This document shows, in pieces, positions 1 to 8,355 of a stretch of 64,000 nt of DNA (position 1 is the first letter of the stretch; every line of letters begins with the position of its first letter). The notes beneath the pieces were generated by a model. It was not told the origin of the DNA. It saw only the letters and a program-made list of their open reading frames with translations, and searched no databases. Source of the stretch: Rhodococcus sp. 06-462-5 (GTDB lineage: Bacteria; Actinomycetota; Actinomycetes; Mycobacteriales; Mycobacteriaceae). The stretch is from the NCBI RefSeq assembly GCF_002258315.1, contig NZ_NOYD01000018.1, positions 124,001 to 188,000 of the forward strand, written 5' to 3'. The translations under genes and the position numbers were made by a program.

Positions 1-2
1 CG

Positions 3-1145
3 GTGGTCGAGCAAGACCACATCGACCGTGATTGGCTGCGCGTGTCGAATCGAGCCAATCTCGAGGTGGTCCTGCATCTGGTGACGAATCCCGCAGATCT
101 CGACCTGGCGGAGCCACCTGTCGGTGCGTTGTCGATCGTTCACCGTCTCGCGAGACTGGGCGTCCCCCTACACGAGATACTCCGCGGGTATCACCTCACG
201 GAGTCTCGTTGGGTTCAAATCTGCGTGGAGCTCTTGGCTGACCTCACGGACGACGTCGACGTCGTCGTGACGGAAATGGTGGCGATGAGCACCCTCGCTC
301 ACACCTACACCGACCGAATGTGTCAACGGATCGCAGTGGAGTACGAGACCGAGCGTGAGCGCTACCGCCGGCAGGAAGAGTTCGTTCGTCTCGACCGGGT
401 GATGGCGGTACTCGACGGGACGACTGTCGACCTGTCTGCCGCCGAGGCCCTCCTGGGCTACCGGTTGACCCGGCACCATTGCGCGGTGATCGTATGGGTC
501 GACGGGCCGGAGAACACCGTCGACGACTTCGTACGCGCCCGCGACGTGGTGGGCGTTCTTGCGGACCTCGCCGGGTGCACGTCTCGACCGTTGGTCATTC
601 CGCGAGGACCCGCCACGATCTGGGCCTGGCTCCCGGCGCCTCGGATCGGCCACCTCGACGTACAGGCGGTCGAAAAATCGCTCTCTGCTGAATTGCCGCA
701 ACTACGTGTCGCCATAGGTGGAGACGGCGTCGGCCTCGACGGATTCATTGCTTCTCATCGGCAAGCAGTCGATGCTCACGCTGTTGGATCGGTTGCCGAC
801 GTCTCGACAGTTGTCCCGTATCAGGACGTGGCGAGCTTGGTGTTCCTGTGTTCGGACCTCGCTCGTGCGCGTCGCTGGATCGCCGAGACGCTGGGCCCGC
901 TAGCAATCGACGGAGAGCGCGAACGCGAGCTGCGTCGCACCCTCGACGTGTATTGCTCGACCAACAGGAGCGCCACCGCGACCTCACGGATGCTCAACTG
1001 CCACAAAAACACGATCCTCTACCGCCTGCGCACCATCGAGCGGCTACTGGCGCGCCCGATCGATGACGGACACCTGGATCTGGCCCTGGCGCTGCTCGCG
1101 TGTCGTTGGTTCGGGACGGCCGTGTTCTCGACGACGAACCGATGA
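3..1145 (+). CDS. PucR/CdaR-type transcriptional regulator (5' end probably outside window)
   Basis: The 380 visible residues end in a PucR-type C-terminal helix-turn-helix (about residues 310-370), with the family hallmark of an HTH followed by N-K-N/H-K-N-T-I-L-Y-R-L. The middle part resembles the GGDEF-like CdaR domain. Members sense small catabolites and activate nearby catabolic genes. The reading frame is open to the first base of the window, so the GTG at position 3 is only the first possible start and the true N-terminus may lie upstream. It converges on the HxlR gene. Its target cannot be told from this window. Confidence 0.8.
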   Translation: MVEQDHIDRDWLRVSNRANLEVVLHLVTNPADLDLAEPPVGALSIVHRLARLGVPLHEILRGYHLTESRWVQICVELLADLTDDVDVVVTEMVAMSTLAHTYTDRMCQRIAVEYETERERYRRQEEFVRLDRVMAVLDGTTVDLSAAEALLGYRLTRHHCAVIVWVDGPENTVDDFVRARDVVGVLADLAGCTSRPLVIPRGPATIWAWLPAPRIGHLDVQAVEKSLSAELPQLRVAIGGDGVGLDGFIASHRQAVDAHAVGSVADVSTVVPYQDVASLVFLCSDLARARRWIAETLGPLAIDGERERELRRTLDVYCSTNRSATATSRMLNCHKNTILYRLRTIERLLARPIDDGHLDLALALLACRWFGTAVFSTTNR

Positions 1146-1176
1146 CGCGAGTGCGCCGCGGCCCTACCTCCAGGCG

Positions 1177-1530
1177 CTAGTTCGATTCCTGTTCGACCGC
1201 GGGCAGTTTCACCCATTCGAGTGCCCAACCGTTCAACTGCAAGAGAACTTTGCCCAACGCAGTCCCCATGTCGGTGAGCCGGTATTCGATTCGGACCGGT
1301 GTCGTCGGATGCACCACCCGAGCGACGAGGCCACCGGACTCCAGTCCTTTGAGGCGCTTGGACAACGTGCTGTCGGTGATGCCGGGAATCGCGGCGGCGA
1401 TGTCGTTGAACCGTTGGGGTCCCGCAATCAGCGTTCGAAGCACGGTGCCCGCCCAGCGTTGATCCAGCATTCGCATTCCTGCAGCGAAGTAGGGACAGTA
1501 CGGGTCTACCTCGACGTGCTCATCGTCCAT
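1177..1530 (-). CDS. HxlR-family winged-helix transcriptional regulator
   Basis: This small (117 aa) MarR-like regulator has the HxlR layout: an N-terminal Cys (D-P-Y-C-P-Y-F), a W-A-G-T-V-L-R-T-L helix, then the winged helix with R-F-N-D-I and T-L-S-K-R-L-K-x-L. HxlR proteins bind short palindromes as dimers and often sense electrophiles or redox state through the N-terminal Cys. I chose ATG 1530 because it has a GAGG upstream and gives the usual distance to the Cys; GTG 1578 would add 16 residues. A palindrome lies just upstream at 1591-1607, between this gene and the divergent gene at 1745, so it probably controls that gene and itself. Confidence 0.85.
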   Translation of the reverse strand: MDDEHVEVDPYCPYFAAGMRMLDQRWAGTVLRTLIAGPQRFNDIAAAIPGITDSTLSKRLKGLESGGLVARVVHPTTPVRIEYRLTDMGTALGKVLLQLNGWALEWVKLPAVEQESN

Positions 1531-1590
1531 CGCGTTCTGCACCTCACTTCCGTTTAGTCCGAACCGGCGAGTCGACACGACGAGCTCGGC

Positions 1591-1616
1591 ACTACCAAAA
1601 TGGTAGTTGCTATAAT
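1591..1616 (+). promoter_or_regulatory. HxlR-type operator overlapping an extended -10 promoter
   Basis: ACTACC-N5-GGTAGT (1591-1607) is a perfect 6-bp inverted repeat. It is followed directly by TGC-TATAAT (TATAAT at 1611-1616), a consensus extended -10 reading rightward to the gene at 1745. A dimer bound at the palindrome would cover the -35 region. The same architecture recurs at 57260-57276 beside the second HxlR gene. Confidence 0.7.
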
Positions 1617-1744
1617 AACACTAGTGAACTAGCGTCATCGCACACGGGGGCTCACGCCACCGATCAGGCGCCACGCGCGGCCACCCCAATCCCAGTACCG
1701 GTCGGCTACACGATCGTCCGGTGCACTCGAAGAAGGAGGGCACT

Positions 1745-2146
1745 GTGCCCAAGGATAGTTCCGAAACGTTCGCATCGTCCGTCCCCCTGCGGATGTTGAT
1801 CGTCGGTCGCATCATGGTTGCCACCAGTCACCTTGCCGCGCCTACGCTCGTGGCCCGATTCTTCGGTATGGAATCGAAGGGCACTGTGGCCGTTGCCTAT
1901 CAACAGATGTTCGGAATCCGTAACGCAGCCCTCGCGCTCGGGCTGACGAGACTCGACCGCTTCCGGTCCCCGGAAGATTTCATCCGCCTCAACATCGTCA
2001 TGGATGCCGTCGACGCTGTGGCCTGGATCGCGGCCGCTCGTCGGAAGGAAATCGCCGGTTCGACGACGGTGATGGCACCGGGGGTGGCGTTGTCGGCCGT
2101 GGCGGCCGGAGCATTGGCGCTCCGGTTGGGGCGGACGGCACGCTGA
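1745..2146 (+). CDS. small membrane-associated protein of unknown function
   Basis: This is a 133-residue protein with alternating hydrophobic stretches (around L-R-M-L-I-V-G-R, the N-I-V-M-D-A-V-D-A-V-A-W-I-A-A segment, and an Ala/Val-rich C-terminal helix), resembling small DUF4267-like integral membrane proteins. The start is GTG 1745, preceded by a strong AAGGAGGG (1733-1740); an upstream ATG at 1721 has no such site. It is divergent from the HxlR gene and downstream of its operator, so it is the likely target. I do not recognise a precise function. Confidence 0.6.
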   Translation: MPKDSSETFASSVPLRMLIVGRIMVATSHLAAPTLVARFFGMESKGTVAVAYQQMFGIRNAALALGLTRLDRFRSPEDFIRLNIVMDAVDAVAWIAAARRKEIAGSTTVMAPGVALSAVAAGALALRLGRTAR

Positions 2147-2263
2147 GAACTGTTGTGCTGCTTGTGTTTTGTGTGGCCGGATGGCTGGACGACTGATCGG
2201 CTGGTCGAGTCACCCGCGGTTGTCGTTGTTCGAATCAATTCACAAGGTCGAGAGAGGTCGAAA

Positions 2264-2689
2264 ATGTCGAATGCAGAGGACGATCGGAAGCTTCGCAAGT
2301 TTCGCAGAGAGCGCGCTGTCGGCCGATATCTGAACCCAATTGTGTTGGGACTGAGTAAAATAGGTGTTCGCACTGCCATGACTACCGAGTTGGAGACCAT
2401 CGGACGCAAGAGCGGCAAGATGCGCCGGGTGCCGGTGAACGCTCAATTCGACAGCACCGGCGCATGGGTGATCAGTCAACACGGAACTCGCTCCGGATGG
2501 GGCATCAACATCGTCGACAACCCGAAAGTTCGTGTGCGACAGGGTAGGCATTGGCGTACCGGAGTCGCCACACTGAGGCCCGACGACGACGTGGTCGCCA
2601 GGGCACGAACGTTCGGCTCCGTTGGATTCAAAGTCGCGCAAGCCTTGGAGACGACACCGATATCGGTACGCATCGACTACGTCGATTGA
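2264..2689 (+). CDS. DUF385/Ddn-type nitroreductase family deazaflavin-dependent protein
   Basis: The 141-residue protein has the split-barrel signature of the F420-dependent Ddn/DUF385 family: T-T-x-G-R-K-S-G-K-x-R-x-x-P-type sequence (here E-T-I-G-R-K-S-G-K-M-R-R-V-P-V), then V-I-S-Q-H-G and the N-P-K-V-R-V-R strand. Members bind deazaflavin F420 and reduce quinones, nitroaromatics or enones. ATG 2264 is used because the family begins at this point; the frame is open further upstream but without homology. It lies 75 bp ahead of the enoyl-reductase-like gene on the same strand. Confidence 0.8.
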   Translation: MSNAEDDRKLRKFRRERAVGRYLNPIVLGLSKIGVRTAMTTELETIGRKSGKMRRVPVNAQFDSTGAWVISQHGTRSGWGINIVDNPKVRVRQGRHWRTGVATLRPDDDVVARARTFGSVGFKVAQALETTPISVRIDYVD

Positions 2690-2763
2690 CAGATTTCATC
2701 GCCCCCCATTATCTCAGCGTAACAACGGTCCCTTGCTCACCACCACCAGAATGAGGTTCACCA

Positions 2764-3735
2764 ATGAAGACAGTCCAACTCACCGGCGTCGGCAACCCTT
2801 CGTCGGTCTATCGACTGCACGAGGTACCGGACATCGACAGCGCCGACATAGCCGCCGACGAGGTTCTGGTCGACGTCGACTACGCGCCCATCAACTTCAA
2901 CGACCTGATGTTTGCTCGCGTACCGGGCCTGATCGCGCACTTTCCGGCGCAGGTGGGGAACGAAGGCACCGGAGTCGTGGCCGCCATCGGAGCGAATGTG
3001 ACCTCGGTCGCCGTTGGTCAACGGGTACTGCTTCCTCTCACATCAGGAACCTGGCGCCAACAAATCGCACTGCCGGCCACCAGCCTGGTCGTCGTTCCGC
3101 CCGAGGTCGACCCCCAGCAAGCAGCGATGCTGACCGTCAATGCCGCCACCGCGGAGTTCCTGCTCCGCGACTACGCCCAGTTGCAACCCGGCGACGCCGT
3201 CGTGTTCAACGCGGCCACCTCGGGACTCGCACGCTGGTTGATAACCCTTGCGGGCAAGCGAGACGTTCGAACGATCGGCATCGTCCGCCGAGCCGACGAC
3301 ATCGCCGCAGTCGAAGCGCTCGGGTGCGACGTAGTCATCGACATCAACGACGGCGCACAGGCGGCGCACGAACGCGTGGCAGGTCTCAACACTGTTCTCG
3401 CCCTGGACCTTCTCGGTGGCGAATCGAGCCGACTCCTCGCCAAGCTGCTGGCACCGGGCGGTGTGCTGGTGACCTACGGCAACGTGACCGGAGATCCCGT
3501 CGCCGTGGACACATTCGACGTTCTGAGCAAGGACCTGACGATCAGGGGGTTCTACCAGGGAACTTCACGCTATCTCACGGAGACACCTCTGGTGGTGGCA
3601 CAAACGATTCTGCCAATTCTTGACTCCTCCAAAGTAGTCCAGCCCATCGCCGCGGTGTACCCACTACGCGAACTCACTTCCGCGATCGAGCACGCAGCGT
3701 CCGGCGCCAGGGTTCTCTTGGACCTCGGCCGGTAG
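2764..3735 (+). CDS. MDR-superfamily NAD(P)H oxidoreductase (quinone / 2-enoyl-thioester reductase type)
   Basis: This 323-residue zinc-free medium-chain reductase has an N-terminal GroES-like domain with the V-G-N-E-G-T-G-V-V-A motif at about 66-76 and a Rossmann domain starting near N-A-A-T-S-G-L-A (about 150). Family members reduce quinones, enones or 2-enoyl thioesters with NADPH. The usual G-x-G-x-x-G nucleotide loop is altered to an N-A-A-T-S-G form, as in the enoyl-thioester reductases, but their catalytic Tyr is not obvious. An AATGAGG precedes ATG 2764. The substrate is unknown. Confidence 0.75.
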   Translation: MKTVQLTGVGNPSSVYRLHEVPDIDSADIAADEVLVDVDYAPINFNDLMFARVPGLIAHFPAQVGNEGTGVVAAIGANVTSVAVGQRVLLPLTSGTWRQQIALPATSLVVVPPEVDPQQAAMLTVNAATAEFLLRDYAQLQPGDAVVFNAATSGLARWLITLAGKRDVRTIGIVRRADDIAAVEALGCDVVIDINDGAQAAHERVAGLNTVLALDLLGGESSRLLAKLLAPGGVLVTYGNVTGDPVAVDTFDVLSKDLTIRGFYQGTSRYLTETPLVVAQTILPILDSSKVVQPIAAVYPLRELTSAIEHAASGARVLLDLGR

Positions 3736-3796
3736 AGGGGGAGCCACGTCAGGACGGTTCGGCGACGTCCCGGGATGACGTGAGGTGCACGGGCGG

Positions 3797-4615
3797 TCAG
3801 GCGTCCCTCAGAAATTCTTTCACCGGGCCGGCAATCTCTGCCGCTTTGTCCTCGAACAGCGCCACGGTACCCCCGTCGACGACGTGGACCCGAACGCTGG
3901 CTGCGCCGGTGAGGTGTTTGCGCAGCGGAGGCAGGTTGGGCATGGCGAAGGGGTCGTCCGATGCGCCGGTGAGGAGTGTGGGCGACGTAATCAATCCGAT
4001 GCGGTCCTCGATGCGGTAACGGTCGCATGCGCGGTGGCCCTCCGCTGGATCGATGCCGAACGTGAGTGCGTCTCGGAGGAATCGGTCCAGCAGTGGGCCC
4101 CGTGGGCTCGGGTAGTAGGGAAACCGCTTGTTCCACAGCGTCATCAGATGTGAGCCGTCATCGCGACGATCTGCGCAGTCGACTCCGTCCTTGTCGGCGG
4201 GACGTGCTCGACGTTCCGGTCCGGTGAACGGGCAAGACGACAGAACGAGGTGACCGATGTGCGCGTCGGACTCATTCGCACCCGAGGCCGCAGCCACCTC
4301 GAGGGCAACCAGCGCGCCCGTGTGATGGCCGAGTACGTCGACATCGGAGATCCCGAGCGCAGCCAGCACTTCGTGCACACCGCGAGCGTAGAGCTCGATC
4401 GATTGTGGGCCCGGCACTTTGACGCTCGCGCCGAATCCGACCATGTCCATCGCGACCACTCGGTGCTCGGCCGCGACCAAGGGGATGAACTCGCGGAACT
4501 CGTCCCACGACCTCGGGGCTTGGTGCAACAGAACGAGCGGCGGCCCCTCACCCATCTGGGTGACGTGCATCTGCCCGAGTGCACAGTCGACGTACGAACT
4601 TCGTGGAGAGGACAT
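3797..4615 (-). CDS. alpha/beta-hydrolase-fold protein lacking the catalytic Ser and His
   Basis: The 272-residue protein has a clear alpha/beta-hydrolase fold: L-V-L-L-H-Q-A-P-R-S-W oxyanion region (about 27-37), D-M-V-G-F-G-A-S (57-64) and an elbow at 96-100. The elbow reads G-H-H-T-G instead of G-x-S-x-G, placing His98 at the nucleophile position. The C-terminal site that normally holds the catalytic His reads G-G-T-V-A-L-F-E. The acid (T-G-A-S-D-D-P) is kept. It may be a non-hydrolytic member or use different chemistry. ATG 4615 lies 1 bp past the stop of the truncated MFS gene, so translation was probably coupled. Confidence 0.8.
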   Translation of the reverse strand: MSSPRSSYVDCALGQMHVTQMGEGPPLVLLHQAPRSWDEFREFIPLVAAEHRVVAMDMVGFGASVKVPGPQSIELYARGVHEVLAALGISDVDVLGHHTGALVALEVAAASGANESDAHIGHLVLSSCPFTGPERRARPADKDGVDCADRRDDGSHLMTLWNKRFPYYPSPRGPLLDRFLRDALTFGIDPAEGHRACDRYRIEDRIGLITSPTLLTGASDDPFAMPNLPPLRKHLTGAASVRVHVVDGGTVALFEDKAAEIAGPVKEFLRDA

Positions 4616-4616
4616 G

Positions 4617-5528
4617 TCACTCGTTTCTGTTCGGGAGCCGGCGCCGACGATCGGCGAATACCAGGAGTGCTGCCACCGCGGCAGCCCCACCCATCATCGA
4701 CGCGACAGCGAGCGCGTCGTTTCCCAGCAGTCCTACCACCGGTGCCGCCGCTGCGGCGCAGGTGAATTGGAACCCGCCGATCAGTGCCGATGCGGTCCCC
4801 GCCACTTCACGTTGGTCGGTCAGTGCCACGGCAGGTGCGTTGGGCATCACCGAACCCATCACGGCAAGCAGAGCCATCACCGGCACCGCGAAACCCCACA
4901 GGCCGCCTGTTCCGGTCGCGGCGAGAACGACGAACACGGCCCCCACGACAGCGCCTGTGGACAGCGTGGCGCGGAGGAGCGTTCGTGGGCCCCACCGACT
5001 CAGCAGGACGACCTTGAGCTGGGAGGACGCGATCAGGACGGCGGCACCGCCGGCGAACGACAATCCGAATTGTTGCGGGCTGAGTCCGAATTGGCCCTGA
5101 AGCACGAACGGGGATGCGGCGATGTACGAGAACATCAGCACCCGGCCGGCTCCAGATACAAGGACCATGCGGACGAAGTGCGGGTTGGTGCACAACCGTC
5201 CGTAGTTGGTGGCGATCACAGTAGGGCGGGGCCAGGTACGGGCACCGACGGGCAAGGTCTCTGGCATCGCGAACAGACCCAGCAAAACGACCACGGCACC
5301 GAGCACTGCCAACACCAGGAAGATCGACCGCCACGTCGACACCGTGAGCACGAACCCGCCGATCGTGGGCGCCAGGATCGGAGCAACTCCCATGACGAGC
5401 ATCAACCTGGACATCATCACGGCGGCCGCGTTACCGTCAAACAGGTCTCGTACGACAGCCATCGCGAGCACTACACCTCCCGCGGCCCCGAAACCCTGCA
5501 GCATGCGCAGCGCCGCGAGTGTTTCGGC
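4617..5528 (-). pseudogene. 5'-truncated MFS drug exporter (Bcr/CflA type)
   Basis: The surviving frame matches Bcr/CflA major-facilitator exporters from the R-x-L-Q-G-F-G-A-A motif onward (first internal ATG at 5504 gives 295 residues, against about 400 for the family). About the first 95-100 residues, three transmembrane helices, are missing. Homology stops at A-E-T-L-A-A-L-R and the frame meets a stop at 5529-5531, where the sequence instead becomes the rightward M20 hydrolase remnant. The promoter has been lost as well. The remaining nine or so helices could not form a normal transporter. Confidence 0.8.
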
Positions 5529-6312
5529 TCAACACCGGGCAGGGTGCCTTGTGCTCGTTCCTCCTCGAACAGGGCGTGTGGGCGGATTTCGCGTTGATCG
5601 CCAAGCCGGGGTGGACCGTGTCGTGGGAAGAAGTAGGTCTCGCGTGGTTCGCGATCACCGTCCACGGCACCATACCTAAGTGGGTTCTCGCCACCGACTG
5701 CCCTACTCCAATCCGATCGCGGCCGCCGGTGCCGTGGCTTCCCGGCTCGAAGCCTGGTTCCCGAAATACAGCGCGTCCAACACCTCAGGACTTGTGGCCC
5801 CCAAAGGAATGGTGGCCAATATCCGTGGGGGATGGGAGCGGACCGCATCGTTCACCCCGGAGCAGGTCACGATGACCGTCGACTTGAGACTCAGTCCACG
5901 CACCACCCCGACGCAGGCCAAACGCGAACTGACCGCCGCAGTGCGGGAGATCTCGGCCGACCTCGGCGACGTGCGTATCGACATCGAACCGGTTCTGTCG
6001 ATCGCGGGGGAGTCGTCCGACGAAGATATGTGGTTGTGCCGCAGCGCGATTCGTGCTTGGGCGGACGTCGAGGGTCGCGCCCACGAACCGACGTACGACC
6101 AGAGCGGAGCAACCGACGCGAACATCCTGCGTAGCCGCGGGATTCCGACCGTACGGGTCGGCATGCCGAAAGTGGCGAACGCGCCGTTCGAAGTCGACTT
6201 CGCCATGGGCATGAACACCGTGGACCTCGACGAGGCCGTGAAGTTGACGCACTACCTGGTCGAAGTCGCGATCGACACCGTCACCAGCTCGCTCCAGGAA
6301 GTAGGACTTTGA
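5519..6312 (+). pseudogene. M20-family amidohydrolase/deacylase remnant (5'-truncated and frameshifted)
   Basis: Two adjacent frames together match the C-terminal two thirds of an ArgE/DapE/M20 metallohydrolase. Frame one (5519-5677) gives A-D-F-A-L-I-A-K-P-G-W and W-F-A-I-T-V-H-G-T. Frame two (from 5680) gives G-S-R-H-R-L-P-Y-S-N-P-I, then the dimerisation domain and the late metal-site region with Q-S-G-A-T-D-A-N-I-L. The change of frame falls between 5671 and 5680 and needs one base. The N-terminal catalytic part is absent. It precedes the dioxygenase by 3 bp and was probably its operon partner. Confidence 0.75.
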
Positions 6313-6315
6313 CCC

Positions 6316-7273
6316 ATGGCAACCGTAGTACTCGGCGTGGCCGCGTCACACAGCACGTTGATGAACACCCACTGGGAAGAAACGAGGCACAAGGCCGAGG
6401 CAGAGCGCTTCCGTGACGGACTGCGTACCACCCGCGACCGCATCGCGGCCGTTGCACCCGACGTAGTGATCCTGCTCGGCTCCAATCACTTCCGCGGCTT
6501 CTGGCACGATTTGATCCCCGCCTTCACCATCGGAGTGGGGGAATGCATCGCCAGCGGCGAGTCAGGAACCCCCCAAGGGTGATCAACTAGTGGACGTCGA
6601 CCTCGCGCGGCATCTGGCGAACGACATGGTCGAGGGCGGAGCGTTCGACCCAGCGTTCTCTGCGCGCCTGCAGATCGATCACGGTCAGTCGCAAGCGATC
6701 CAAAACCTGCTCGACGGAATCTACGTGCCCATAGTTCCAATCGTGGTGAACGTCTTCGCGCCACCGCTGCCGACCTTTGCACGGTGCCGCGAGTTCGCCG
6801 CGGCTCTTCGAGAGTCTCTGGAACGGGAGTCGTCCAGTAAGCGGGTGGTCGTCATCGAATCGGGTGGTCTTTCGCACCGGCTTCCCTGGCCGGACTGGCG
6901 GGAGCCGCACGGCGACGACGAAGACTTCATGGTGCAAGCGCGGCTGGACGGTCGAGACAACTGGTCGCAGTACGACATTCGGCGTCGCGAGATCATTCGT
7001 GCCGCTCAGTCGTCGATCACACCGTCGTTCGATGATTACGTGCTGCGCTTGTTCGAGAAGGGCAACGCGGACGAAATGGCCGACTACTCGACGGACTACG
7101 TCGAAAAGGAAGCAGGGAACGGGGCGCAGGAACTGCGCACGTGGCTGATGATGTCCACCCTCCTGCGTGACGTCGCGGGTGAACGGGTGGCGTACGAGGC
7201 GATCCCGGAATGGCTCACGGGCATGGGAATCACGATTCTCGACCCCACAACACAGAAACAGGAGATCTCATGA
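6316..7273 (+). pseudogene. class III (LigB/MhpB-type) extradiol ring-cleavage dioxygenase, frameshifted
   Basis: Frame one (6316-6582) carries the N-terminal metal-binding segments A-A-S-H-S-T-L-M and L-G-S-N-H-F. Frame two (to 7273) continues with K-G-D-Q-L-V-D-V-D-L-A-R-H-L, I-D-H-G and E-S-G-G-L-S-H-R-L-P. The frames join if the run of six C at 6569-6574 is reduced to five. Such enzymes open catechol-type rings with non-haem Fe(II). As written the enzyme would stop after 88 residues. A sequencing error in the C-run is a serious alternative. The stop overlaps the next start (ATGA). Confidence 0.8.
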
Positions 7274-8126
7274 CCATCTGGACCGAATTGGCAGGCCTGG
7301 ATTTCTGCATGAAGACGGTCGACGCAGCGGGCGTCCCGACGCGGTCGCTTCAGGCGGGGTCGGGCGACGAGGCCGTGATCTTCCTGCACGGAACGAGCGG
7401 CCACCTCGAAGCGTTCGCCCGCAACATCGCGGTCCACGCCGAGTGCCACGCGATCGACATGCACGGTCACGGATACACCGGTAAACCCGACTATCCATAC
7501 GAGATCCCGCGATACGTAGAGCATCTCGCGGCGTACATGGATGCAGTCGGACTGTCCCGCGCACACCTGGTCGGTGAATCCCTGGGTGGATGGGTGGCGG
7601 CGTACCTCGCATCCGATCAGCCGGAACGCGTTCTGTCGCTGCAACTTCTGGCGGCGGGCGGCACGGTTGCCAATTCCGTGGTCATGGATCGGATCAAGTC
7701 GTCGACCATGCGCGCAGTCCAGACCGACGACATCGAGCTGACGCGCTCTCGCATGCATCTGGTGATGCACGACCCGGCCGACGCGACGGACGAGCTGATC
7801 GACGTGCGCCACCGCATCTACCATCAGCCGGATTTCATCGCGAACATCGGCAATCTCTTGACGCTGCAGAGCATGGAGACCCGCCAGCGCAATCTGCTCA
7901 GGCCCGACCGCCTCGCGAAGATCGTCGCCCCGACCCTCGTGGTGTGGGGGGGCAAGAGAACCCGTTCGGCGACGTTCCCGAGGCACGCAAAATGGCCGCG
8001 GACATCCCGGGCGCACGTCTCGAACTGTTCGACGAATGCGGGCACTGGCCTCAGCACGAGCAGTACGAGCGGTACAACCCACTCAGTCTCGACTTCGTCG
8101 CCAAGGCGTCGGCAACGGTGGCCTGA
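7270..8126 (+). pseudogene. alpha/beta hydrolase of meta-cleavage type, frameshifted near its 3' end
   Basis: The first frame from ATG 7270 has F-L-H-G-T-S-G-H, D-M-H-G-H-G-Y-T and the nucleophile elbow G-E-S-L-G, as in C-C bond hydrolases that follow extradiol cleavage. At 7946-7952 a run of seven G should be eight: downstream, the other frame restores W-G-G-Q-E-N-P, L-F-D-E-C-G-H-W-P-Q-H-E (the catalytic His) and a normal end at 8126. Without the repair the protein loses its catalytic His. It is coupled to the dioxygenase by a 4-bp overlap. Confidence 0.8.
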
Positions 8127-8355
8127 CACTCCTGATCATCCCACTACCGACTCGCACATCCGGCCGACGACACCGACAAGGTCCTGATCTTTCGCGACGA
8201 ACACGGGGTGTGGACTTCGACCTGGCCACCAGCGGGTACTTTTCATGGCCACGGACAGTCGGTCCCGGCAACGACTCACGGCATTTTGGCCCGATCGTGG
8301 CTACTCAACCGCGTCGCCGAACGGCGATCGTGGCCGCGCCGGCCTCGGACGCGTT
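8127..8355. other. short stretch without an intact gene
   Basis: No complete gene is visible. A stretch of 19 or so codons around 8160-8216 reads like real protein (A-D-D-T-D-K-V-L-I-F-R-D-E-H-G-V-W) but has no start and soon loses the pattern. It may be the tail of a further gene of the decayed operon. Confidence 0.3.

Noticed and set aside
4419..5597. 392-codon rightward open frame
   Set aside because: It runs opposite to the hydrolase-fold and MFS genes and consists of Arg/Gln/His-rich low-complexity sequence typical of shadow frames.
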